Source: Polytrichum commune (lineage: Eukaryota; Streptophyta; Polytrichopsida; Polytrichales; Polytrichaceae). From it: DNA of 64,000 nucleotides. Position numbers and translations under genes: made by a program. Location of the stretch: assembly GCA_950295325.1 (NCBI GenBank), contig OX485805.1:16419501-16483500 (forward strand), given 5' to 3'. Positions 22,570-34,039 of this stretch are shown piece after piece. The notes under the pieces were generated by a model, which searched no databases, was not told the DNA's origin, and saw only the letters and a list, made by a program, of their open reading frames with translations. Positions within the stretch are counted from its first letter, which is position 1; each line of letters starts with the position of its first letter.

Positions 22570-25500
22570 ATGGCCTTCATTCGTGCTGATTCGCATTATG
22601 TGCCTGTTACGTTTCCTTTGGGTGCGAATGGTTATGCCATCGTTAGCTCAACTACGCTTAGTCTGAGGTTCCAATTTCGTGAAGATGCACTGTATGTCGA
22701 GGAGGAGGTTTTTGACAATGACTCTGGAATCCTCTTGCACGCAATTGGTCAGTTGCATAGTACGAACGATGCCGGTATGTTTTGGTCGCTTAAACCCGGA
22801 AAGTATCAAGCATACGGACTTCCTGATTCTGTTATGCCTGCTTCCACTAAAATACTCACTCCTCGACAATCGTCCACTGTTAGCATTGATCCCTTCGTTC
22901 CTATACAAGTCAAAGTAGAACCTGATCATCATACCATCCATAACCTCAGTGACGATTCCGATAGTGAGGACGTCCTTGTTTCAGACTCAAATTTGTTTGA
23001 GACGAGTACCCCTGTGCAGCCCTCCGCTTTAGCATTCATTCGTGCTGATGATCATCCTGTGCCAGTCACTTTTCCAGTTGATCCTGCTGGTTATGCCACC
23101 GTCAGTGAGCGAAGTCTTGCTCTCCAATTTCTGTTCAAAAAGGAGTCCGTCCACATTGAGGAATAAATTTTTGAATTCAAATCCCCTCAAGCTAGTCAAA
23201 GTATTGGACAACTCTCTTTCAGGAATGATGACGGGAAGGTTTGGTTCTTGAAGCCAGGAAAATTTCGGGCCTACGGAATCTCTATTTCTCTCATGGATGC
23301 ATCTACCGAGTTACTTACTTCAAGAGAGTCGTCCATGTCATCCGTTCAGACACCATCTCTTAGAAAAGTGAAGATTGAGCCTGGACTCCGTACTATCTAT
23401 GAATTGAGAGACTCTTGCCCTCTTCCAAATGTCGATGTCAGCCACATGTTTGAGAAATGTAGCACAAAATATCTACCCAAAGACCCCGATTCACAACCTA
23501 CTAGCAATTCTACTGGCAATTCTACTAGCAAGTCTAATAGTGTCATAGATTCACTGAAACAACTTGCATCCAGAAAGAGGTCAAAAAACGTTCTTTCCAA
23601 AATCGATTATGATACCATTACAATAGAGAGGGTTGAGTACCTCCCGCCTACATTTGACGGAGATATCATTTTTGAATTTCCGCCACTCGGGTGTCACGCT
23701 AGGCAGACTGTAGCGAAACAGCTTCGTGGTATGGACAAACGTTTCGATGGCCACGCCTGGACCCGAACTATCACGTCCAACATCTCTAACGATTTTGGTC
23801 TCACTTTTCGAACCTCTTCTTGTTTAGGTCATTTGCGGTGCGATAATGTTGACTGTGAGTTCCTTACTCGAGTACACCGCACCACACCTATTAATGAAAC
23901 GGAGTGGGAGGGCAACTCATCTTTGCCCTTTGAGTGTGGTACCGTGCCTCCCAAGGATTCAACCATCGTCTGTTCCATTTGTAAGGTTTCGCCGAGTTGT
24001 GTTGCCTTGTGTCCGGCTAGGATTTATTATGTAGTTGGATCAGAATCTATGTCTCGGGCTTGTATTCACTTCAGAATCCATGCCCATCCGGTCAAAACTG
24101 GTGATTATCGCGACTCCATTGAGCATACTACCAGCTTCCTGAGTGAACAAATTCAAAGCACTCCTACAGCTACCAACTCCGCTTTAGTTTTGGAAGCTAG
24201 CAAAGACTTAGTTGGAGACATGCTCCTAGCGCCTGAGGGTTCACAACCAAAATCCCTCTCTGTAGATGACCTCCTGCCTTTGTTTGATCGTTGTAAGCAC
24301 CTTACTTCGCCTAGCATCCGTAATATTGTATCGGGTTTCAAATACATCCGTAGATTTGGGGTTATGGATAGCATCACCAAACTTCGTGGGTCAAGCAACT
24401 GGCCTTATGTCCAGGAGAACAAGTTTCCAGGCCAAGGAGCGGAAACTGACAAGGTCTTTGTGTTCAAAATGTCTGAGGTAGGACCGGGTAGTGGAGTCGA
24501 CCTCGTGAAACGGATGCAAGCTGGTGGAGACCTCGAAAACGCCTGGCTCATGTTTGACCATGTTAAGCGTGTACAAAGTTGGACTACAATGGCGTGCCAT
24601 GTTTATGATGCCACCTTTTGTCGAGTAATGACCATTGCCGTCTGCGACATGCAGTCCGAGGATACCGCTGCTCAAATTGTGGTTTGGAAAAACCTCAACG
24701 CTGTTATGGCTCGCCACAACGTTTCTCAACCAAATTTCAAAGGGTTTATGGCAGATAGCGCTCAAGCCAATTGGAATGCTATCCGTATTGTCTACGGAAA
24801 CGGAGATGCATCTATGCCCATGGAAAACAAGGAGAGAACGTGCCTCTTTCACTGGACTCAGTCCCTCGAGAAGCACACAAAGGCCTACATTAGACTCGAC
24901 CTTCAAGATCAGCACCGATTGCTTTGCAAGCAATACAAGAACGCCAAGACCATTTCTGAAGCTGAAATGCGCTACCTTGCCATTCGCGCGTGGTGGCTTT
25001 CGTCCGGTACCGCATCTGAGGATGCCATATCCCGACTCGACCTCTGGCTTGCTTTTTGGCATTTCCGCTACCGCCAATGGGTTGGCTTCATGCAATTGGT
25101 AAGTTCTTCGCTCATTGAACGTGTACCCATCCATTGATAAAGCAATCGTCAATCGTCTCCTACATGTTTCCTAATCGATTATTTCTAAACTCCTTCTCCA
25201 TAGGACTTGAACGAAGTTGAGTTGGTTGAAATGCCTTCGTGCAATTTGGCCGAGACCGTGCACAATAAGTGGCTCCAACAATCCGGCCACCGTGGTAAGG
25301 ATCTATACGTTGCAACAGTTGATGACTACGTGCGCACATTTATGCAATGTGTCTCGTACTACCAGTACTTAAAAGGAGATCGTGCTGGTACTGGCCCGTC
25401 CAAGGAAGAGCTGAAGTTACGTGCCGCACAACGTTCTTCGGAGATTACCGGCAACACCAAGTCCCTTCACGAAGCAATGACTAGAATGCCCGGAGCGCAA

Positions 25501-26697
25501 GAGTTTTGCATCCGCACGCCACACTTAGAAGGTGAAGAAGTCTTCATATCCTTGAAACGGAAGGCTGACCTTCCTCCAGGTTCGGAACTTGACTCTCACC
25601 GACCTGACAAGATCTCCATCTCTCGTCCCCGAGTGCAAACACGGTCTTCCATCAAAAACTCTCAAACGGCCTCACCAACCGTTGATTCAGAATCTCCTGA
25701 AACGTTTGCAACTCCAATTGCACCGCAGCAATCGAATGGCAATACTCGAGTAAGTGATGTCACCCCACTTTCTCCTTTGCAGCATGTTACAGCAGTTTAA
25801 GAATCCGCTTGTGACGAAAGTAAGTGGCACATCGCACGTCTTCCTAAGACGTCTGCAAAGGCTTGCTTTGCTATACAAACGATGACAAAGAATAAGTGTG
25901 TGGCCCGTATTGTTCAAGACGGGAAGAGTACCGCTGCGCCAACGTACACCGGGATGATGACCAATTACCGAAAGAATAAGCAAGAACTCTTGCAATTCTT
26001 CTTTTGTAACGATGATATTGAAAGGTGTGTTAAAGGAACTCGCAGGAAGTGGGTTATATCAAGGCCTGAAGTCCCTGAGACTTGGCCTGTCAAGATGGGG
26101 ACAAACCTTTCCCGCAAGGAGATCCTCCAATTGGAGACTGCTGGATTTCGCCTTCCTCAACGACAAGAAATCTCTCCAAGACGATTGTTCCAAGACAACC
26201 TCTCCCACGTGGACTTGACTTCGTATATTACTCCGGCATCTCCGGATGAGTTCCCCAAGCGCAGGTCCGGGAAGAATATCCGTCGCATGAGTAAGGCCCC
26301 TTCCACACGTCACGCCAACAATTGCGCCTCTGCTCTCACGTTAAAAGCTTGCATTCGCAACATTAGCATGGTCCCTGCCCCAGCTCTTGGTTGTATTGTT
26401 ACCTTGGATTCTGGTTCTCCTCCCAATATCCACCAGTACCACTTGACTATTTCTCAGCTTCCGGCGTGCACTTGTCACAATTTCAAGGAAATGGCAACCA
26501 AGGCACTTGGAAAGCGCGGTCAGTGGGCCAATTGTAAGCACCTATACTATGTGTTTACGATAATTTGTGGACTTGATCCTGATTCTGATACTTTTATTCA
26601 TGCTGCTAGTTTTAGCTTTAATGAGGTCAAGCAAATCCTTCAGAGTGGATTGTTGACCCAGACAACCTCTCAAGCTTTGGATGAAGTACTCTTGTAA
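22570..26697 (+). pseudogene. Element A transposase: MULE-type with SWIM zinc finger, two in-frame stops
   Basis: Two exons (22570-25098, 25204-26697) separated by a 105-bp GT-AG intron whose position is conserved in elements B and C. Total 1341 codons. An N-terminal module of about 150 residues (MAFIRAD to SLKPGKYQAYG) is repeated in tandem (AFIRADDHPVPV to FLKPGKFRAYG). A DDE-like core follows: candidate acidic residues D663 in MFDHVKR and D729 in FMADSAQ, then CLFHW. The C-terminus has a SWIM finger, C1265-T-C1267, 19 residues, C1287-K-H1289, followed by LYYVF. In-frame stops are at 23164 (TAA where relatives predict GAA) and 25798 (TAA where B has TTA). It should cut and join DNA at the element ends. 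This copy is probably inactive unless the stops are read through. The start ATG matches that of element C. Confidence 0.85.
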
Positions 26698-27330
26698 TTT
26701 CATTTCAATCACATCAATGAAATTGAGGTAGTGAGACGGAAAGGGCCACTACCAAGTGCATTATTTTTATACCGTCACTCTTTAAAAGCGCTACAATATT
26801 GAATTTGAATGGTTTAGTTTTAACACTCATCAATTACTGTTTCCTTCATTACACAAAATCTTTTGTAAAGATGTTGAGTTCATTGTCTTCTCAGAGAAAC
26901 GTATGTATGCAACCTCTGTTTTAATCATGAACTAGTGAGATTAAAAGGGCCACTTCGAGGTATTTGATGTATCAACGTTTTTGTTGACCTCGAAGCTTCA
27001 TTTAATTTTCTTTCTGATAGTCTAGAAACCTTAGGTGTCTGATATCTCCACTTTTCTTGAATTCATCTTCAATCTCGCGGATCTCAAAAGATGCCAATGT
27101 AATTTAATTTTGCTGCATAGAAATACTCCACAATCTTTGTCAATATTGATTTCGACTCCCTAAACCCTAAAAACATCCCAAAAACAACTTTGCAACGATC
27201 ACTGTGGAGGAATTTTCCACGGGCATAGGTCCTAAAATTTACTATAATTGGAAATATATTTGCAAAACATTGATTTTTTTAATATACCCTGCACATTAAA
27301 CTATTATTTTAACTAAAAAAAGAAAAACTT

Positions 27331-27389
27331 ATCGCTCACCGCTCACCGCTCACCGCTCACCGCTCACTGCTCGCAAAATAGCGTCGCTC
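27331..27389 (-). repeat. Element A right terminal inverted repeat with GTGAGCG iterons
   Basis: On the minus strand the element starts GAGCGACGCTATTTTGCGAG and continues with heptamers GCAGTGAGCGGTGAGCGGTG and on to GTGAGCGATAAG. This mirrors the left end down to the closing GCGATAA, about 59 bp in all. Confidence 0.88.
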
Positions 27390-27399
27390 TAGGTATTTC

Positions 27400-27823
27400 C
27401 ATAATCCAAACATAAAGAGTCCTCCATTATTTTGAATATGCTACAATATTTGGATTCTGTGACTCCTGTGAGGTGGCACAAAGACAAGTATAAGTTTGAT
27501 TATAAATTCTAGAAATGTGAACACAACCAACATTAGTGTGCCCTTCATCAACCAAATTCAACTACATCTCAGACTTGTGATTTAAAGCTGTAGGATGAAG
27601 TAACTATACTGCAGCAAACAATTACAAGAACACTGACCCTGTCTATCCAAACCTTGGAAGTTCTGGATTCCGGATGTCAAGCTTACATGGACAAAATGCC
27701 TTCATAGGTCACAATGTGAACCTGCACTAATAAGTCTCTTCCTGATCAACTTGAGAAGGTGACTTCATGTTTGAACAAACTCAAATACTATTTCAGTTGC
27801 ACTCAGACCATTGCTTTGATGTG
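27400..27823. other. Spacer between element A and ODR4, nothing recognised
   Basis: About 425 bases lie between the element A target duplication and the ODR4 stop codon. They probably include the ODR4 3' untranslated region. No element ends or RNA genes are seen. Confidence 0.4.
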
Positions 27824-30800
27824 TTATCGCATCATAAGCACGGCAAAAATAATGGCACATATTAAAGAGACCAAGGCCCCAAATATAGCCACAGCAGGTG
27901 GTGAACGCGCCTTAGGCAATGACTTGACCTCTAAAGACATGGTTTCTACATTTCCAGAATCTTTTGTGGCTCCTGATAAACCTTCAAGTAGATGACCAGG
28001 CTTTTGATTGATAGCAGAGGTGAAAGATGTCCCTGGTGGAACCACCGCCGAACTCTCAGGCTCCATTATTTGTGAGATGTCCATATCATTCCTTTCAGCA
28101 AGCAGCTCCATGCAGCGGTCTTTCACATCCTGCAATTATATCGCACAAAAAAGGAAACCCATGCACACATCAATATAAGCATTTTCAACATGTTTGAAGT
28201 ATCTTTTCTCTTTCATACAAGCATGTGGAGGCTTCCAAACTGCTCAAACACAAGAATGAGAACAACAATTGTTGGGTTTACCTCCAATGTTTCATGAAGG
28301 AGCAGGTAGTCACAAACCAAGACTCCTCTATGCCAAGGTACGTAAACCCGTCTTGGCAATGAAATACTACAATCAACACTATCATCACCACTGCATCCAA
28401 GCACCCACACCAACTTCCTTTTGAGAACATTATCACTTCTGTGTCCAGCAATAGGACCAATTAGCTAAGCCCCACTCTAAACAGCATTTCATGAGTCACC
28501 AACACTCAAAGAGCACCTTGCATAGAGCTATTTCAACAAAACGTTCACAAGTAATGAATGAGGAGACACCACTGTGCGGAATGAATTAGGGACAAGTGGC
28601 AAAAGCTGAAACAATAGAACCAAAGAGTATGAAATTTAAGTGATGCTTTATATACAGAAGGTGAGATACTGAAGGATCCCTTAAATATCCACTCACTCAC
28701 AACACGATAGTAGCCATATTAAGTCAACAAAGTTACCATTCATGGACCAGTGATGTCTAAACACGTGGCTTCCTTAAACATTATGCTCCTGGCATAGCTG
28801 GTTGACTAAAAACTAATCAACCAGTGAGCTTTTGCATAATCACCATGTAACAATCCCCTCTTGACTATCTGATAGGCTGGGGCGAACCAACCCATACACT
28901 GGAACCTTGAAGGCAAGGGTTTAGACATCCAACAAGGAATGAGTATATGGGTTGGTTCGCCCAAATCCTATCTGATACATGCTACACTAAACATCTGAAG
29001 TAGTGTGGCCCACTAGAGAGGGTGCTACACTTGGTGCTACATGAGAAGTCATGAAGACCACTCTGATCAACATAGCCCGCCAACTTTAATGCCACACTAT
29101 AGCAGAAGTTAAGTGTATTGTTTAACAAAGACACCTGTCACAAAGTGAAAAATGGAGTTCAGAAGCAGGCACACCTTCCCCTTAGAAATGGTGAGAATGA
29201 ATCAGTCTTCAGAACAGATCTATCTTGCTTGGTCAAATCTCCTGACTGAGTATCCTCCAGAGCTTGTTCTGCTTCGTCACAGAGAAGATCAAGTCTAGCT
29301 TTCAGACTGGAGATTATATCTTCCTGAAGTCAAACAAGATCAATATATTAATCCACCGAACCTACACTTCTGCTCCAGGTCCAGGATGAGATCATCACGA
29401 CGATTAATCAAACCATCCACTTAGTCAAACTGAGAAAATGATAAGTATTTCAGCTATAAGTAGTTAGAACCTATAGCTTCCATATAAGCACCCTGTGCAA
29501 GCAAACTAGTTTTCCAGAATTAAAAACTGTAAATTGAAATGTGTTCGTTATTAGTGAAATCTACAGTCTTCAATTTCCTATTTGAAAGCTGATCAAGACA
29601 CACTTAACAACATCATGTGCAGACCCAAATCAAAGCTCCTAAATATTGGAGACAGTTTATAAATGAACTTCTTTATTTTCATTCTTTCTCAACCCTTCAT
29701 AGCACTGCACATATATTGGATGTAGCAGTACAGTTTGCTCAAGGTGTGGTAACATGACATAAAATGCCTCTTACCTGTTACTATCTTTCTCTGAGAAGTA
29801 AAATCGGAAACATACCTTTAAATCCGAGATAGCCTGATGTAGAGGCTCTCGTGTGGAAGCATATGCACGAGCAGTCACAACACCACTCAAAGTGACCATT
29901 GCTGCAACCTTCTGCTTGCCCTCTATATCTGCACAAATGACCCAACATTAACATTTTTTATTACGGAGAAGGAACTTAGATATTTTAGAAAGGTATATTT
30001 ACTCTTATTGTTCATTGTCCAAAACTAGAACTCACCTTCTAGAGATATGAGCAACAAGTGGGTTTAACCCTTTAGCATCCAAGAGACCCAGTCCATACAC
30101 AATGTGTATTGGGGCTACAGGCTTCCATGCTTAGCTAATTGTGTCAAAAGTGACCCTGATTAAAGTTAACTCATTCTTTAAGTGCACTTCAAGTCGGTTG
30201 AAATACCTTAATGTTATTGAAGAATTTGGTTCAAATACACTGCCTGGGTGTCCTTGGATGCAAGTACATACTTAGTATTATGATCAACAATGTCACATGA
30301 GTACATTTTTAGTTTATCCTTGATTAGTTAATGTACTAAATGAAGTTTAAGACTCACAAATATAACAAATTACATTTTAACACTTGGTGAAGCTGATAGA
30401 AATTGTGGATATAGGATGTACATTTAGCCCCTTGGTCCTTTAAGGGTTGAGGGTTTCGAGTTTAGGGTTTAGAGATGTGACTTCTAAGAATGCATACGTC
30501 AAAGGCACACTTGAAACCAAAGCAATCAAGAATATGACCTGATCCAAGACCTGCTTGTGGGCATTCTAAAAATCCCAGGATCTCTGGATGACTCCCAAAT
30601 GGCTGATCTCACTCACTTATCACGGCCAGCGAGCCCCAAATTTAGAGGGGAATCCAACAGATTTACATTGGGAATCCCCCACACCAGAGTGTGCATAGCT
30701 GGTGTGCATGACCTTCATCCATTTAGATTCTATGACACTGTCAACTGTGACCTATGTACCTCATTTGCAGCTCTAATTATGAAAAATGGATAAGGAGGAA

Positions 30801-33800
30801 AAAGATATGAAAACCAACCTCCTGCTCCTCGACTGCCGTCCAGATATGAAAATAGCTCAACTGTCTGTGGGCTATCCGTTATGTTCCCAGTCCCCAAAAC
30901 TTTGTCAGGCAACAGCTGATCATATACAGAGGTAACAATAGTTAGAAACTCCCACAAATTCAGCAGTCAAAAGGACCAGATACCCCCCAATATTAACATG
31001 AGACTACCAATGACTCAGATGCCACATAATAGTGTGATTGAAGTTTTGAGAATATAAAAAACCATACATATGTTATGGCACCAGGACAACATATGTGAAT
31101 TGTATTTTACCATCCTAAAGTGTATCACTTTAATAGAAAGAGCCAATACAACAGAACGCAAAAGTATCAGAGTAGTCAGAGTTCTGTACAATTGAGCCAT
31201 CAACTAAAGCTACAGCAGACTTGATACGTGCAGCTTCGGCTGCAATAGCAGCAGAAAAGTTGTCCTTTACTGTCTCCAAAGAAGCTCCAGTGTCTTTGAC
31301 CAGCACTGGTAGACTGTAAAAATCAACAAGTACCCATGAACATCAACTTGCAGAAATACTCTGATAAAAGTGGAATTACTTGCAACCTGTATAGTTGATT
31401 TATAAAATACACTATCATCTGAGAATAAAATAAAATCATACATACCTTATATCTATGGGATGCGAGCAGATGAATGTGTGCAGACTTGAGAGTAGCTTTC
31501 CAACTTTCCAATCACAAGGCTTTAGCCCTGTTGCTGAAAAGCTCGAGCCAAGTGCACAGCTTCGGCATGACACTCTGGAAGGAAAAACTCGAAGACAGGA
31601 ACTCTGATGAGAAACCCTAATTATCACTGAAAAGGTGATGAAGGATATTGAGCCTATTAAAATGAGAAACCCACAGATTCATAAATAACACTAACCTGGG
31701 TGGCAGAGCAGAGGTTTGGCTTTCATTCAAATATGTAAGAAGAAAGTGTCAATGATCCACCTAGGCTCCAGTATACTTCTCTCATATTTGCAATGATGAC
31801 TGATAATAAGGACCACATTCCTGAGCTTTTTGCCTCAGTTCCTTCCATATAGAAATCACAAATCTGGTGACAAAGTGAACCTTAAAATCCACACTTTTGC
31901 AGCATGTGCAGCCACATGATATGCAATTGCTATGGAATTGAGCTTGTAACTTTTTGTTTAAATACACATTGGAAGAACATATTGTTAAGAGACATAAACT
32001 TTGTTTCTGCCTTGACATGTATATACACCATAGTATGTGAGATAAATAGACAAACCTCCGGGGGCTTGATGAAATGTGCAGCAACAAGCGTTCCTGAGCA
32101 CCTTTGGTTTCACTCCGTACAGGAGATGCTGTTGCCACTGCCCTCACTACCTAACCCAAGATTTGCCCCCACAAAAACCGACCACCCTTCAAAGTAAGAC
32201 TCTGTAACTGGACACCTATGATCTGAAAACATTCAACAACTAAACAAACAAACAAAAACATTCAGCAAAGTGATCTTAGAGACATCAGTCTAAAACCTCA
32301 TCATAGCACTCACCTGCCACAGTATGGCTGGAGAGTTCTTAAAGGCAGTCTCAGAACCAAAGACAAATATGCCCACAACATCCATCCCTCCTACCAGCAT
32401 CCTTGATACCTGTCAATTGCCATCACACCATGGAAGAGACAGGGTGAACAAACTTCTACTATGCAACCACAAATTCACTAATGGGAGACAATATCAATAC
32501 TAAAATCAGCTCAAATTCCAGAGCCAGTGAATTCAGTTTAATTCAACGGGAATTTTGGTCAGGAGTTGGTTGCTTAGCATACAACACCTTCCATGTTTTG
32601 TAAATTTTCGGTGCATGATTGGGAGTAGCGTGGAGGCTTGAACGAATGACATCTTATATCAGTTCATTGAAGGTCAAACTCATTTTGGCGTGCCAAGAGG
32701 TGCTAAAATATATGGCCCTCAATATAGGTTGCTCTTCATTCAATGTGAAACACAACCCTCCAAGCATGCACCACAAGTGGAAAGAAATGATTGCTTTTGT
32801 ATGTAAAACAACCGATGGATAATGATAGGGGACTAACTCCCCACAAAAAGCCCCCTTGACTTAAGGACAACCTCTAGTTACTTATAACATTCTCGAGCCT
32901 TGAAAGGATGCTCCCTTTATATTCTGGATTCAAGAATAGATTTTCAAGAATGAAGGTCCTTAATTGCGTGCATGAATGCCGACCATAGTCATGGGCAAGC
33001 TCTCATCAGTCAACACCTAATTATTGCCTGTAATCACGCATGAAGCTTTCTCCCATGTACCAATATTCAATTGAAAAAGACTTGAATGGTATCAATTTTA
33101 GATTATCCTGAATACCGAAGATTTATTCCATTTTGCATAGGCTACTAAAGGTTTTTATGCTTCCTAAAACTTGAAGATTATAAAAGCAACAAGATGATCA
33201 TACCTGCCGTGCATGCTCGGCAACCCAATCAGTGTCAATAAGCAGAGAGGAAGAATCAACGTTGCTGGGCTTCCCTTTAGCTCCCTTTTTCCCACTGCCG
33301 TCTTTTGGACCGGAAGGTGCCCCTGTGGTCTTTGCAGCTTCCTCCCCATCTTTAGCTGGTGTTGGGATCAGAGAAAACACAGAATCACGAGAATTTGCAA
33401 CACTAAGTTTACCAATCAGAAGGCCGACCTGAAGACAACATCAAAAAAACCTTCTAGGTTATCAAATGCCAAACCTTTAAGTAACACGATCGGCCGAGCC
33501 ATGCGATTGCCAAAACAACACAACCCACATAAGGTTATGTTGCACTTCAGAGATTCAATGTCATCAACATTCAAGAAAGCTCACTGTGATAAACATGATA
33601 GGAATTCATCGCTAATGCTGCTCTGCTCTCGGATTGAGCTGAATTCAAAATCCAAAAATCTAAAGAAACGAGAATACTAACAAAGTGCACAAAAATCATT
33701 ATGGTCATAGCCACCAGCAATAGCCAAACCCTTAAATGACTCACTAGGCCGAGCTATGCGATTGCCAAAACAACATAACCCACATAAGGTTAAGTTTCGT

Positions 33801-34039
33801 TTCGGAGATGCAATGCCATTACATACAAGAAATCTCAATATGAAGACCATCATAGCAATTCATCACCAATGCTGCTCTGCTCTCAGAAAGAGTTGCAAGA
33901 AAATAAAAGAATCAAAGTGCAAGAACATCATTGCTATGGCCACAACCAGCGATTGCACCTGCACTGGCTTCCGAGAAGCAAAAATCGAATCCACTTGTGC
34001 TTCCACTTGCACCTCATCGCCTACCACCGCCCTCACCAT
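27824..34039 (-). CDS. ODR4: ODR4 family protein, eleven exons
   Basis: Exons on the minus strand are 34039-33959, 33428-33204, 32409-32314, 32150-32056, 31574-31446, 31313-31190, 30915-30819, 29928-29816, 29323-29175, 28366-28282 and 28129-27824. All have GT-AG borders and consistent phases, giving 499 aa, the usual family length. The N-terminus (MVRAVVGDEV, then VGLLIGKLS), WVAEHARQVSRMLVGGMDV, VFVFGSE-type strand, ERLLLHISSSPRR, HPIDISLPVLV and the LPRRVYVPW block are ODR4 hallmarks. One C-terminal transmembrane helix (AVAIFGALVSLICAIIFAVL) anchors it. ODR-4 helps fold or traffic membrane receptors in nematodes, and human ODR4 anchors the UFM1 protease UFSP2 at the ER; the same ER role in plants is inferred. 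Intron 1 contains a ~260-bp tandem duplication and intron 10 a hairpin. Confidence 0.93.
28871..28972. other. Imperfect hairpin in ODR4 intron 10
   Basis: GCGAACCAACCCATA (28882-28896) pairs perfectly with TATGGGTTGGTTCGC (28946-28960), and outer GATAGG/CCTATC (28871-28876, 28967-28972) extends the stem after an internal loop. The overall fold is about 100 nt. It could be a small MITE or a microRNA-precursor-like foldback; sequence alone cannot tell. Confidence 0.5.
33440..33905. repeat. Tandem duplication within ODR4 intron 1
   Basis: GCGATTGCCAAAACAACA and ACCCACATAAGGTTA, then ATGCTGCTCTGCTCTC, occur in the same order twice, about 260 bases apart, with moderate divergence. No coding potential. 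Confidence 0.6.

Larger units (their letters stand above)
13100..27399. mobile_element. Element A: giant Mutator-like transposon with ParB-methyltransferase and SWIM transposase genes
   Basis: The 10-bp direct repeat TAGGTATTTC lies at 13100-13109 and 27390-27399, bounding an element of 14,280 bp (13110-27389). The left end reads GAGGAATGCTATTCTGTGAG and the right end, inverted, GAGCGACGCTATTTTGCGAG. Inside both ends lie five to six tandem GTGAGCG-type heptamers (about 13124-13160 and 27331-27371). Two genes face outward: a ParB-methyltransferase gene on the left (minus) and a SWIM-finger transposase on the right (plus). The 5 kb between them holds rDNA pieces and minisatellites. A 9-11 bp duplication plus TIRs plus a MULE-type transposase is the Mutator signature. 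The perfect duplication argues for fairly recent insertion, although the transposase has two stops. Confidence 0.9.

Noticed and set aside
23840-24480. Antisense open frames across the transposase core
   Set aside because: Shadows of the well-supported plus-strand transposase.
25745-25800. An intron that would remove the second stop of the element A transposase
   Set aside because: The visible donor GTAAGTG and acceptor TTTGCAG are only about 35 bases apart, too short for a plant intron, and B and C are contiguous here.
27165-27185. Telomere-like CCCTAAA motif as a telomere
   Set aside because: Only two to three units, also scattered at 30450, 40825 and 51575; interstitial and common in plants.
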